DNA from: Symbiodinium natans
Taxonomy: Eukaryota > Sar > Dinophyceae > Suessiales > Symbiodiniaceae
Assembly (NCBI GenBank): GCA_905221605.1
Contig: CAJNDS010000191.1
Coordinates: forward strand, 186,001 to 250,000
Reading direction: 5' to 3'
DNA: 64,000 nt
Both the position numbers and the translations under genes were made by a program. The notes below the pieces were generated by a model that was not told the origin of the DNA, made no database searches, and saw nothing but the letters and a program-made list of their open reading frames with translations. This document shows, one piece after another, positions 20,551 to 30,810 of the stretch. Every line of letters starts with the position of its first letter. Position 1 is the stretch's first letter.

Positions 20551-21306
20551 CATGCACTGGGTCATTTGCAAAGCCACTGGGTGGCATGAGGGTTGAGGAG
20601 CCCTAAAATTTAGGGTTCAAGGGTTCAGGGCTGAGGGTTCTACGGTGGTTGAAGGTTCAGGGACAAGAGCGTAGGGTTAAGAATTTGGGTTGCGTGTGAA
20701 ACTTTTATTGTCTTAATGGTATGGGATTCTCTGGGTGGGTGGGTACTTTTCGGGCGCTTGAAAGGCTGCCAGCCTAGTGAATGCTTGAACTTTGAGATGC
20801 TGAACCCTAAACCCTAAACCCTAAACCCTAAACCCTAAACCCTAAACCCTGAGTTCGGGGTGCTTAGGTCTTTCGGTCCAGGGCTTGAGATCCCCTCCTG
20901 TTGAACTACTGACAGAAGCCCCGAAACAAACTTTGCTAAATCAAATAAAACCCTCTTGAAAACTCAATGCAAAACAAAAACAAAGTCCGAACCTCACCCC
21001 ACCCGGCCGCCACTCTCACCCCCACACCCACATATCCCTGCGCAAAGTTAAGCAACCTATGTGGCCTTCTTAAAACACCCTACAAAACCTGATGCGCTTT
21101 AAATCTTCAGAGTCCCGTTGGGAGCTTTCGGGGATTAGAATGTCGAGGAGCTAAGGGGTTAGGAGCGCAGGGCCTAGGGGCGGGACGTGAGGTTTATTAT
21201 GCTTCGGGTCAGGCGTGGGCATATCCCAACAACTAAACCCTACAACCCTGAACCCTAAACCCTAAATGCCCCATAAAACCCTAAACTCTACAACCCCATA
21301 ACCCTA

Positions 21307-21382
21307 TGAGTTCCGGGCGGCGATCTTCACCGGACGATGGCGCAAGTATGGCGAGTCCTCGCAGCATTTTTCCCGGAAGGGC
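21307..21382 (+). CDS. Possible exon or retroelement fragment
   Basis: Reads FRAAIFTGRWRKYGESSQHF then SRKG after CCTATGAG. The W-(x)n-GE-S-F spacing recalls the linker upstream of reverse transcriptase domains in LINE-type elements, but the match is short and I would not rely on it. Confidence 0.22.
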
Positions 21383-21449
21383 ATTTCCCAACCCAGGGGG
21401 GTAAGGTAGAGCCTAAATAGTTAATTCGAGCATGGGGGGGGGTTATAAA

Positions 21450-21550
21450 AAACAGCAATGTAGGGGCCTTAGTACTTATAGGGTTTCTAGGGGTTATTAT
21501 GGTACACTCATGTAGGGACTGAGAGAATATTCTTGGTGACAATTCCGACC
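21450..21550 (+). mobile_element. Family E element, copy 3
   Basis: Contains GGGGCCTTAGTACTTATAGG, GGGTTATTATGGTA and GAATATTCTTGG, shared with 21905-21998 and in part with 10682-10792. Confidence 0.45.
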
Positions 21551-21885
21551 CCTATTTTAGGCCCCAAAAATGGAGTAATGTTGGACCTGCTTTAGTATTG
21601 GCCCCCTCATTAAAGACAATTTGGCTGAATTATTCAGGACACCCTGACTGTTTGGGAGTCCCTCTTTAAGGACAAACCGTCCGGGCGCCGTAAGAAAATT
21701 CCACGTGGCGCGTCTTCAAAAAAGATTGCCGGGCATCGCTGCCCCTGTTAAACTTGTCTAAACTCCTCCCGATTAAAATCATATAAACCCCCGGGCCGTC
21801 TAAACAGAGCACAATCCCGTCTCGACTGTTCAAGGGAGGGGGGGGGGGGGGCCCACACTAAAGAGGGTTCAACATTAATCCCTTC

Positions 21886-22023
21886 ACCCTGAATCTAGGA
21901 AACCCCATATAATCTCTAAACATAGGGTTTCAAGGGGTTATTATAGTATACTTATACAGGAACCATGAGGGAATATTCTTACTAATTACCCTGAACCTAG
22001 GAAACCCCGCATCATATCTAAAC
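21886..22023 (+). mobile_element. Family E partial copy 4 flanked by 36-bp direct repeats
   Basis: CCCTGAATCTAGGAAACCCC (from 21888) and CCCTGAACCTAGGAAACCCC (from 21990) flank a 67-bp core with GGGTTTCAAGGGGTTATTAT. The flanks look like a long target duplication or a tandem remnant. Confidence 0.5.
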
Positions 22024-22587
22024 CCTCCAGCCTGAACCCTAAACCCTAAACCCTAAACCCTAAACCCTAAACCCTAAACCACCCTCCTAGGAGGAGGCAG
22101 GGAAGCGAAGCTTCGATCGAGCCCATCTTGCGAAGCTGGAAGTCGTGAAGTCAAAGCTCTGGGCCCTTATATTACACACTAAACTTGAAACTCTAAACCC
22201 TAAGCAAAATGGTTTACTACCCTAAACTCTAAACCCTGAACCCTAAAGAACTTGGGGTGCTGCAGGGCTTAACCCAAGCGTAACCCTAAACCCACGAAAC
22301 GCCCCAAGCCCAAAAAATTGTAAACCCCCCAACCCTAAACCCCCAAGACCCTACTCCCCCGGGTTAAGCTCGCAATGCGCTCGGTCCGCCGGCTTGTTTC
22401 GCACTTGGGCCGTCTGCCTCGAATCGGGTTATGAGCTGCTTTCTGAGGGTTTAGGGTTTCGGGTTGCGGGCCTAGGGATAGTTACCGGACCAAATCGTCT
22501 AGCTTCCTGCGCGTGATCGTTGGAAACCCCGCTGAACTTGCGCCATGAATCGACCGAGAGGGGAACAGAACGAAACATCACGAAAGG

Positions 22588-22801
22588 TTAGAGCGCGACA
22601 TGTGCAAAGCACGTCCCCAGTGTCAGAAGATAGACATACGCACTTTCAACTCCGGTGGTAAGGCATTGGGGGGATCCGATACTCGGACTCTGGGACCAGG
22701 AGTCATCCAATGAAGGTTCTGACGCGGGCTCCGGAAAGGAGGATTGGTCTGGTTCGCAGTGACTGGACCACATAAGAAAGGTTAACAGCGCGACAGGTGT
22801 G
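22588..22801 (-). CDS. Candidate terminal exon, possible membrane protein
   Basis: Preceded by an excellent acceptor (CTTTTCTTCTTTTTGCAG). Reads TPVALLTFLMWSSHCEPDQ, then a Ser/Pro-rich acidic part (PEPASEPSLDDSWSQSPS), then AYVYLLTLGTCFAHVAL and stop. Two hydrophobic stretches. A 35-nt intron (GTCAGTGACC to GCAG) would join it in phase to 22837 and above. Product unknown. Confidence 0.4.
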
Positions 22802-22836
22802 CTGCAAAAAGAAGAAAAGGTTAAAAGGTCACTGAC

Positions 22837-23115
22837 TGGACGAATGAGACTGTGAATTCCAACAGGGTGTAGGGTCTAGTTTGAAATAACAAGGGTCGCA
22901 AGTCATCAATCAGCATCCGCTCACGGCTTGCTACTGGTTTCGGTTCGGCTGCTTCCCGCACTAACTTGGCCAATACCCACAGCCAAACCCTAACACCTAA
23001 ACACCCCACAAAGAAGGACAAATCACGCCAGCCAGGGCTGCTGCACCATTGACTGTGGTGGCGAGGCCTTGGCAAAGGGTTGCGGCGGTTGGGGTGCAAA
23101 CGCAGAAAACACCAA
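22837..23115 (-). CDS. Candidate exons, possible membrane protein
   Basis: The lower part reads VWLWVLAKLVREAAEPKPVA, then SRERMLIDDLRPLLFQTRP and LLEFTVSFVQ. The upper part, in another frame, reads IRVGLGVFCVCTPTAATLC and TVNGAAALAG. A very short GC-AG intron (about 32 nt near 22995-23030) would join them in phase. Hydrophobic and Gly-rich, perhaps transmembrane. Introns this short are unusual, so a frameshift is an alternative. Confidence 0.3.
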
Positions 23116-23824
23116 GACCCACTCGAATTGCTTCGAGTGGGCGCGCGGGCTGGGTGCTGCAGCAGAGTATACTCACGCAAAAAGACCCTTTGCAAGCAAA
23201 GCAAACATACGAAACCAAGCATGCTTTGTACAAGACTTGAAAAAATCAAGCTTCAAGTATTATACCCAAGGAACCAGCATGTCAACGAGGCCCCGGCGCC
23301 AAGGGGTGGGGATAAGAGAACCCATCACACAGAAACCTCAACGGCCCACCCGGAAAGTGGGAGGGAGTATAAACCGCAAAATCGCATAAGCCCCTTCCCT
23401 TACAACTTATAAACCTTACAAACCCCGATAAACCCTACAAACCCTAAGGACCCCTAAGCTCCCAAACCCTGTAAGCCCTTTAATAAGCCTCATAAATATA
23501 TTGAGCCCCACTAAGCCCCCAAACCCTATATTAAGCCCTATAAACCCATGATTACGCCCCATAAACCCTACATTGAGCCCCATAAACCCTACTATATTCC
23601 GAAACCCTAAACCCTAACCCTAAACCCTAAACCCTAAAGGGCCGATGGCCCCGATCCCTGGGAGCCCCGGGCGGTCCGCATCACCGCAGGCTGGAGCCGC
23701 AGGCTTCCCGAGCTGGCCCTGCATGAGGTTTCGGGTTTCGGGTTTAGGGCTAGGGTTTAGGGTTTAGGGTTTGGGGTTTAGGGTGTTGGGTTGAGGGTTG
23801 AGGGTTTAGGGTTTCGGGGCCTCC

Positions 23825-23935
23825 TGGCAGACGCATGAACATGTGGTGCGCTGGCATGTGCCAGCTTGAGACCCGAAAGTCAGCACCCCCAAAGAAAGCG
23901 TGAAAGCTGATGACACGAAAGGGCAGCTCCAGGTA
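23825..23935 (-). CDS. Exon downstream of introner B1
   Basis: After GTTAATAAG, reads YLELPFRVISFHAFFGGADF then RVSSWHMPAHHMFM. Phase 0, matching the exon ending at 24052. The 3' limit near 23825 is uncertain. Aromatic-rich, compact; no family recognised. Confidence 0.48.
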
Positions 23936-24051
23936 CTTATTAACCCAATACTAGTTGTACTTATAACCCAACGATAACCACATTAGGGCACTTAAGGGGC
24001 TTATAAGTGGGCTATAAGTACAGATATAGTTGGTTAAGAAGTACCATGAAC
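23936..24051 (-). mobile_element. Introner-like element B1
   Basis: 116 nt. On the minus strand it starts GTTCATGGTACTTC and ends GGGTTAATAAG. Exons on both sides are open and in phase 0. Ends and internal TTATAAG words are shared with 41409-41587, 45548-45643, 48151-48249 and 50990-51110. Confidence 0.6.
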
Positions 24052-24177
24052 CTCCAAGCAATCTGGGGCCGCGGGTGCGTGAGGCGGGAGGTGAGTGGGG
24101 GAGGGGGTAAGCGCTCCGGCCGACTGGGTTCCTGACATGGTCGCCGCGTGGGTAGTCGCCGACCTGTCGCACCCCGA
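24052..24177 (-). CDS. Exon upstream of introner B1
   Basis: Reads SGCDRSATTHAATMSGTQSA, later THLPPHAPAAPDCLE, ending TTGGAG|GTTCATG in phase 0. Pro/Ala-rich, strongly G/C at third positions. The 5' limit is not defined; a second frame is also open. Confidence 0.4.
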
Positions 24178-24239
24178 AAAAGGGTCAGAGATCAGGGTTT
24201 AGGGTTTAGGGTTTCGGGTTTAGGGTTAGACATCAATCC

Positions 24240-24340
24240 GAATCAAAGCTGACGTGTTCCACATTGGGGCCGCACTCCACTCTTGGATCTTCATTCTGAT
24301 GATTTCCGAGCTGGGCCGTCAGAAGTCAAAGAAGGGGAGG
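24240..24340. CDS. Candidate exon, strand unresolved
   Basis: Plus: RIKADVFHIGAALHSWIFIL then MISELGRQKSKKG. Minus: SEIIRMKIQEWSAAPMWNT between a pyrimidine-rich acceptor (ACGGCCCAG) and GTCAGC. Both are plausible. Confidence 0.3.
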
Positions 24341-24515
24341 GGCCCAAAGCCCCGAAACCCTAAGCCCCTAACCCTAAACCCTAAACCCCTCAACCCGGAT
24401 CCCTTAACCCCATAAAGCCCAAAACCCCAAGCCACACCTGCACCTCGAAGCTCAAGTTCCTGCGACCCTTCGAGGCTACTACAAGGAGCAGAGGGAGCGC
24501 CCCATTTTGGGGTTT

Positions 24516-24860
24516 AGGGGTTAATCCGAGCATCTGATTAATTAATACCCCCCACATTTAAAGAATTTTTTTTTGGCCGGAAGCCGCCGGAAGACTACTT
24601 TCCATTAGGGTGGATTTCGTATGGGACAAACCCCCCACATTTAAAGGAATTTTTTTGGGGGGGTTCAAAAATCTGTCGGCAGGCTTCTTGTTTTGCTTGC
24701 GGAGACGCAAAGCTACAGCACCTCAGGGATCTGCATCGTATTGTTTTTAATAGAGAATCAATACAGGGCCGCGGTCCAACTATTGCGGAACCCTGCATTC
24801 CTTATTGTGAGGGGGGGGGGGGGGGGCCCCCCCCCCCACTAATCAGAAGCTCGGATTAAG
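24516..24860. mobile_element. 335-bp element with terminal inverted repeats
   Basis: Left end TTAATCCGAGCATCTGATTA, right end TAATCAGAAGCTCGGATTAA: imperfect inverted repeats of about 20 bp. Inside, a near-duplicate CCCCCCACATTTAAAG-AATTTTTTT occurs twice and a G18/C13 tract lies near the right end. No transposase; non-autonomous. Confidence 0.65.
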
Positions 24861-25045
24861 GGGTTTAGGGTTTTGGAGTTTTGGGGTTTAGGGTCTAAGG
24901 GGGTTTAGGGGGTTAAGGGGGGTTAAGGGGTTCAGGGGCGCATATAGGTTCAGAATCTGCCCATGAGGACACTCCCGTGCCACCGATATCTGCTGCAAGG
25001 GCAACAGTACAAGCCACGGGCACAACTCTAAACCCCAAACCGTGG

Positions 25046-25153
25046 ACCCTGCCATAACAGTCGGAATAAGTCCTAATAATATTCCCTTATGGTCCCCATA
25101 GTGTTATATTAGAATGACCCCCAAGAAGCCTATTCTAATTATTAAGGCCCCCT
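25046..25153 (-). mobile_element. Family E element, copy 2
   Basis: Reverse complement begins AGGGGGCCTTAATAATTAGA and ends CTTATTCCGACTG; matches 10682-10792. A (CA)n run follows at 25156. Confidence 0.55.
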
Positions 25154-25605
25154 ATATTACACACACACACACACACACAGACATATCTCCCAGCCGTTGG
25201 CACAAAACAAACCGAGCTTCATGGACAAATGTTCCGTCATTTCGCTCTTTGGCGGCTACCTTCCTCTGTAGTCTGCAGGCTTGGAGTCACGAATTTAAAT
25301 CTGTGGTGGCTGAGGGCAATACAAAAGATTTCTATACCTATATATATATATATATATATATATAGTTTTTTTGTTCTGTTTTTCATGTATTTAGGCTTTA
25401 TTTATGATAGAATTGATAGAAAATCCCAAAGGGACCACCCGCCACCACCTTTTTGCAGAACCCCCAATGTGTTTGGGCTTCTGCGTTTGTCAAGGGGTGG
25501 AGGGGGCAGTTATGGGGTGTCAGTTCCTTCCGATTACTCGCCGTCCGGACTCGAAAGGGCCTTATGACACCTGAGCCCTCCCCCCCCCCCAACTTTTGAC
25601 TTGGG

Positions 25606-25682
25606 GGTGTACCATATTAGGGGTACCTTACTGGGGTCCGTATTATGAGGGCTCTATTTGCGGGTCTGGACTAGGAGTCTAG
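25606..25682 (+). mobile_element. Family F element, short copy
   Basis: GGGGGTGTACCATATTAGG, GGTACCTTACTGGGGTCC, then TATTTGCGGGTCT; pairs with 58264-58335. Confidence 0.5.
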
Positions 25683-25776
25683 CTTGTGTGGTCTTCCTCG
25701 GTGCCGGGCTGTGTGCCCGCAGGCATCTGGACAGACATCTGCACCGGCACTGGCATGGACGGGGGCACTGCCTCAG
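25679..25776 (-). CDS. Candidate terminal exon, Pro/Met-rich
   Basis: After AAAATAG, reads AEAVPPSMPVPVQMSVQMPA then GTQPGTEEDHTS and TAG. Nearly all third positions are G or C. A disordered C-terminal tail is likely; gene not identified. Confidence 0.4.
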
Positions 25777-26145
25777 CTATTTTGAGTCTCAAGGGCTTTG
25801 TAAGGTTTAGGGTTTTGGTACCCTGAGCCCTGAAAACTGCAAACCCTGCAGCGAAAACAATTAAGCATGGAGCCTCCGCATGCTGCAGCCAGTTGTCATT
25901 GTTTGAGGTTCAGGTCCTAGGGTACGTGAGCTCTTGCACTTGCCCTCAGCCAGCAGTCAACACTCATCTCACCTGACCCGAAGAATACCCTGCAGCAACC
26001 CTGAAACCCCCAAAACCATAAACCTCCCCAACAACACAGTCCCGAGTCCCGAATGACCCCGAAACTCCATGCTTTGTACAAGACAGCACATGAAACCTCA
26101 AACCGTCTCATCTCAACTCCGAAAGTCCCTGAAACCCCCGTGGAG

Positions 26146-26201
26146 GCGAGTGGCAACGAGGCCGTCCACCGGCTGAAGCACGGGCACGGACCTCGAACCC
26201 G
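26146..26201 (+). CDS. Candidate exon, plus strand
   Basis: After CGTGGAG, reads ASGNEAVHRLKHGHGPRT and ends before GTTTGAGG. G/C-rich third positions; the minus reading is poorer. Confidence 0.33.
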
Positions 26202-26793
26202 GTTTGAGGTTTAGGGTTTAAGGTGGAAAACGCAAGCCCCAAATCCCAAACCCCGAACAAGGGTTTACGGTGTAGGTGCAAAAGGTCTCGGGGTGTGGAA
26301 ATGTGGTTTTGAAGGATTTCGAGCTTAGGGCTTCAAAAACAATGTGTCAGAGCTGTGGGAGTCGGAATGTCAGACTCCTTTCAGGGCTTTTGGGTCTTCC
26401 TACTCAGAACCAAGCAGGGTCATGATTCTTTGCGGCTGAAGCCTTGCCTCAAGAACCCCAGACGCTCCGGGTTTTTTTATTGAATAAGAACGACACCGCC
26501 CAAGAATCTTCGGAAACCTACCCAAAACAATGTTAGGGCTTGCGAGAGCTTGACTTGAAACAAATTTAGGGCTCAGGAGTTCCTGGAGTTGGACTGAAAA
26601 GAATTATAAATACAAATATATATATATATATCACTCTATAGAACTGTATGTGACAAGTGCGCACTGCATATCTGTTGTGGGCACTTGTCGGCTTAAGTAG
26701 AGATAAGAGCCCCACATCGTCACTCCTGACGCTCCGGTTGCGAGTGTCCCCAATCCAACTCAGCAACGAAACCGAAGCAGCCCATATCTACAG

Positions 26794-26916
26794 GGATCCG
26801 GCACAGATCTCTGGATGATGGTGCGGAAGTGGGTTTGCGGGGAGGCCTGGCCAGTCTGTGGCATAGGTCTATGCCAAACGCGCTCTTGGGAGGCAGAGCA
26901 GGCGTTGGAGGATCTG
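26794..26916. CDS. Candidate exon, three frames open
   Basis: Plus: after ATCTACAG, 41 codons GSGTDLWMMVRKWVCGEAWP... before GTGTAG, phase 0 to phase 0. Minus: a Pro-rich reading (PPTPALPPKSAFGIDL...) before GTAGAT is equally open. I cannot decide. Confidence 0.33.
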
Positions 26917-27564
26917 GTGTAGCCAGCCTAAGCCGTAAACCGCACTAAATTTGTTCGATAAGCCCGAGGGTTCCCAAGTTTGAAAATCTTGGTGGTAGCC
27001 CAGTAACCATATTATAATAAGGGCATACTTTTCGGGTTGGTTACTTCATACGGGAACCTTGAACATACCAAGAAATGCAATCCGGCTGTAGCAGCACCAC
27101 CTTTCCTGCAAACCTGGGTGTAGGATTGGCTTTGGCTTTCCAAGCTGTACGCCTGCAAATATGTATGCTGCAGGGTTCGGGGTTTAGGGCAAGACAGAAG
27201 AAGCTCTATGAAGCTCTTGACGGCAGGGGTGGCGGTACTTGCACGCACCTCCAAACCATAAACCGTAAACCCTAGGCCCCGCTAGACTAAAGGTCCGAAT
27301 TGTCCGAACTAAACCCTATAAACCCTACTTCCCTACTCCTACAAGAAGAAACGCCATAAGCCCAACGCGAAACCCTAAACCCTAGATACTCCATAAACCC
27401 TTATAAACCCTAAACCCTACCCCACAAATCCTAATTCCCAAATCCTTAATCCTATTATTTTAAGAAGAACCCCCCCAAAAACCCTAAATCCTTAATCCAC
27501 AAAAAAACCTTAAAACGCCAAAAGCCCTAAACTTCCTAAACAGCCGGGTCCGTGGCAATCTGAG

Positions 27565-27631
27565 GCTTCGCAACCACCCGGGGTGGGATGTGAGAGCCCT
27601 GCAAAAGCTTCAGGGGACCCAGGCTTTGAGA
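27565..27631 (+). CDS. Candidate exon, plus strand
   Basis: After CAATCTGAG, reads LRNHPGWDVRALQKLQGTQA then LR before GTGACA. G/C-rich third positions; helical. Confidence 0.35.
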
Positions 27632-27984
27632 GTGACAAGGGCTCCATGGGGTGGTTCAATTTTCAGGTTTTGGGAGTTCGTGGTTCAAGAGGTTTGGGAC
27701 AAAACGTGGAGAAGTTGGGGGGTCAAGGGATTTTGGAGAGTAAGGGTCAAGGTTCACGGATGAGTCTGTGGCTCGGCCGACACCTGTATGCGAATACAAA
27801 CAGCTTCAGGAAAGCATGGGGGCCTAATGTCGGCCACAAAGCTTTGGAATGCGAACATGGACGGGACTGAAATGTGATTGATTGGGCTTGGGAATCAGAG
27901 GCGGTCCTCACGCGGGCGCACTTGCTTGATGGACACCGGCGCGTCGGATCTCAGCCATCAAACACAAATCACATCTCGACTATG

Positions 27985-28105
27985 TGCAACCATGATGTTC
28001 ACATTTCGTGGGAACAGCACGGCACAGCTGCGGCATCAGATCTCCAATCGGCCATCTTGGATCAATTGGGAGCCCAGCTCCCTGACTTGTCTCATTCCGA
28101 GGTCT
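27985..28105 (+). CDS. Possible exon, plus strand
   Basis: Reads HISWEQHGTAAASDLQSAIL then DQLGAQLPDLSHSE, ending before GTCTAGGG. The 5' limit is not seen. Confidence 0.28.
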
Positions 28106-28984
28106 AGGGTTTAGGTTTAGGGTTTCGGGTTTCGGGTTGTCAACGTCAGTGAGAGGTCTTGGAAGTTTGGGCCCGTTTGCACGCGACGGGTGCACGGGAA
28201 TGTGCGGCTGCATCTGAGAAGCACGAAGAACCTTAATGCCTGAGTTTATGAGAAGCCTTTCGATGGGGATGTAATGGGATGTATAGAGGAGTCGCGGTTC
28301 TAGCTGCCGCGATTCAAAGTTCCACTGCTCGGAAGCTGGTAGCCTGAAATTCAGACCAGAATCTGAAATCAAGCCCTGTAGGGGTTGTGAACCTCCACCA
28401 CCTTGTCAATTCATGTCTGGCGCTCCCACGCTCCGCTCTGCAAGGGAGCATTGCTTGGATCGAGGGTCTACATTCGCCCAGTTCATCGCATATCTTAGAC
28501 TCCGACCCCTTTGTCACGGCTGGCGCCGGCGCCACCTCAACACAGGCTCTGTGGTCTGGGATTTTGTGGGGATCTTGATGATTGGATGATTGGCTTTAAC
28601 CCTAAACCCTTAAACCCCAGACCCCAACCCTTTTATGCTTACCCTTAGTACTTCTAGTCAGTAGGTGACATTCTTTGCATTTCAGCCGACCCTGCCCCTT
28701 CTTCAAACCATAAACGGAAACCCGAAAACCCGGTCCCTCTGAAACCCTAAACTCTAGGGGTTGTAGCTTGGACCCTTAAGGTTGTACTCTTGGGTTTTGG
28801 GGGCACAGTTTAAAGATCCTTCAGGTAGTATAAGGGCCATACTAGGAGTCTATTCAGACCTGAGGGGAACCTCGAAAGGGGTACGACCCAGAATGTCCTC
28901 AGCGCTCACACCGGACCAAAGCACAAACTGCCAGTCCAAAAGCGGGGGGAGTCCAACAGAGTTTGGGCTCAAATCCTGTCAAAG

Positions 28985-29100
28985 TATGATTTTGGACCAG
29001 CCGTCTACCAAATCAGAAGATCAAGAGTCTGAAGGGAAGAAGGGTTCCGATATCTTCAGCTTGGAGGTCATTGCAGCTTGTCTGGCTGAGATTTCGTCAG
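28985..29100. CDS. Possible exon beside GGGGGC block, strand unresolved
   Basis: Plus: TKSEDQESEGKKGSDIFSLE then VIAACLAEIS. Minus: RCADEISARQAAMTSKLKIS then EPFFPSDS and stop. Either could be real. Confidence 0.25.
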
Positions 29101-29112
29101 CGCACCGCTCGC

Positions 29113-29362
29113 CGCGGGGGCGGGGGGCGGGCGGGGGCGGGGGCGGGGGCGGGGGCGGGGGCGGGGGCGGGGGCTGGGGCGGGGCGGGGGGGGGGGCGCG
29201 GGGGCGGGGGCGGGGCGCGGGGGCGGGGGCGGGGGCGGGGGCGGGGGCGGGGGCGGGGGCGGGTCGGGGGCGGGGGCGGGGAGGGGGCGGGGGGCGGGCG
29301 GGGGCGGGGGCGGGGGCGGGGGCCGGGCCGGGGGCGGGGGCGGGGGCGGGGGCGGGGGCGGG
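29113..29362. repeat. (GGGGGC)n block, 250 bp
   Basis: Hexanucleotide GGGGGC/GGGGCG repeated about 40 times with a few interruptions. The G strand is quadruplex-prone. Long Gly/Ala/Arg or Pro frames are repeat artefacts. Confidence 0.92.
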
Positions 29363-29401
29363 GCTTCGTTCATTCGTTGGCGCCACAACTACCTACTTTC
29401 A

Positions 29402-29462
29402 GGGTCTTCTCAAGGAAGCATGCAGGGATTCTAGTGCCGTCCCCGACGCGCCGTTGCGCCTA
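29402..29462 (+). CDS. Possible exon, plus strand
   Basis: After CTACTTTCAG, reads GLLKEACRDSSAVPDAPLRL. Good acceptor; donor unclear. Confidence 0.28.
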
Positions 29463-29879
29463 AGCCCCAGATTCGAAACACTACATCCTATGGCGTAAAC
29501 ACATTTAAACACTAAACCCTAGACCGTGAACCCTTAACCCTAAATCCTAGACCCTAAACTTCAAGTCCCTAAACCCTGAAACCCCAGGAGCGGAGGAGTA
29601 GAGCGACGGAGCGGAGTCGATTTAGCATATTTCGCGTGCGCTCGCCGCGCCCACAGAGACGTTTAGGATTTAGGTTTAGGGTACAAGTAGAGCCTAAAGC
29701 ATAAACCCTACGATGGCCCTTAGAACCCTATGTTCCTCTTACACTCGCTAAGGGAATATCTCAAATATCCCGAAGGCCTTCCTAGTACAGAACAGCTTAC
29801 TTGCTCGACTACGGGTTTAGGGCTTACCCCTAAACCCTAAACCCTAAACCCTAAACCCTAAACCCTAAACCCTTAGGTT

Positions 29880-29973
29880 TTCAGGCTCAGGAGGCGGCCC
29901 ATGATCCCGTGGCCCCAGTGATGTACGAAAGCGGTGGCGAGGCCCCAGTCGCCGCGGTCGTGGGAGTTGCCTC
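29880..29973 (-). CDS. Candidate exon with extreme GC3
   Basis: After GCCCACGAG, reads NSHDRGDWGLATAFVHHWGH then GIMGRLLSL; almost every codon ends in C or G, more than the other open frames here. The upstream intron carries family A copy 3. Product not recognised. Confidence 0.42.
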
Positions 29974-29993
29974 GTGGGCACAGGATCATGTTT

Positions 29994-30098
29994 TGGGATC
30001 CTCTCCCTTCTACTAACAGTCCTTAAATAGGGATGATAGTAGGGGGTACTATCATCCCTTTAGAATTTAAGGACTGTTAGGGTAAGGGGGGAACATGT
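29994..30098. mobile_element. Family A palindromic element, copy 3
   Basis: TTGGGATCCTCTCCCTTCTACTA at one end and TAAGGACTGTTAGGGTAAGG to GAACATG at the other, with inner ATGATAGTA/TACTATCAT arms. Confidence 0.65.
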
Positions 30099-30686
30099 CA
30101 AATCATATTGCTGATGGCTGCAAGTGGCTGCAAGTCAAAGGTTTAGGTTTCACTCAGGGATTCGGGTTTCGGGGATATCCAGCATAGCCGACCGCATGCA
30201 GGTCTTTGTGGCAGTGTTTGAGTACGAGCCTGTGTGCATCTCTGAGTTTAAACTTGCTGTGTCAACATGGTGCTTCAACCCTCTATCTTGATGCCATGCA
30301 AGCCCAAACCCTTCGACGTCAGCGAGGTGTTAAATTGCCTTTCATTCAGACTAGCTTGCAATCTCTGAGCTGGGATTTGGCAAGCATGCAACATCGTGGA
30401 TAAGCAATCAAGGTGTGTTCGGGATTGAGCAACCGAAGAAACCTTTGACTTGAAGATGACTGCAGCAAACTCCCGACAAAGAATGCAAATGCGCTGACTT
30501 CACAGCACAACGAGCATTTGACTCTAGTAGCGGCCTGCATGCAGGCTTCATCCGAAGGCACCTGACAGCATGGCTGCCCTAAGCCCTCAAATTTGGGTTC
30601 ACGGTGAGCACCAACCCTGCTTGACTGCCTACTCTGGGGACGATGACCTGTATGAAGGTGGGTATAGTCGGGTACACCTTACGGAC

Positions 30687-30689
<3 letters not shown>

Positions 30690-30724
<35 letters not shown>

Positions 30725-30810
30725 TACAAATATAAACATAATTATAATTATAAATATAAATATAAGTATAAATATAAATATAAATACACACATATATATA
30801 TATATATGGG
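30690..30810. repeat. (TA)n and (TAAATA)n microsatellite
   Basis: TATATA 30691-30721, then TATAAATA words, then TATATA again at 30793-30808. Confidence 0.85.

Noticed and set aside
19823-20589. Open frames of 60-186 codons on both strands
   Set aside because: They are translations of the 21-bp minisatellite and the poly-C tract (Gly-, Pro- or RTLPA-type repeats).
21307-21382. Reverse-transcriptase linker
   Set aside because: Only a short resemblance; no RT motifs nearby, so not called as a retroelement.
29021-29498. Gly/Ala/Arg-rich and Pro-rich frames, one of 238 codons
   Set aside because: Mostly the GGGGGC hexamer block; only the ends are possibly exonic.
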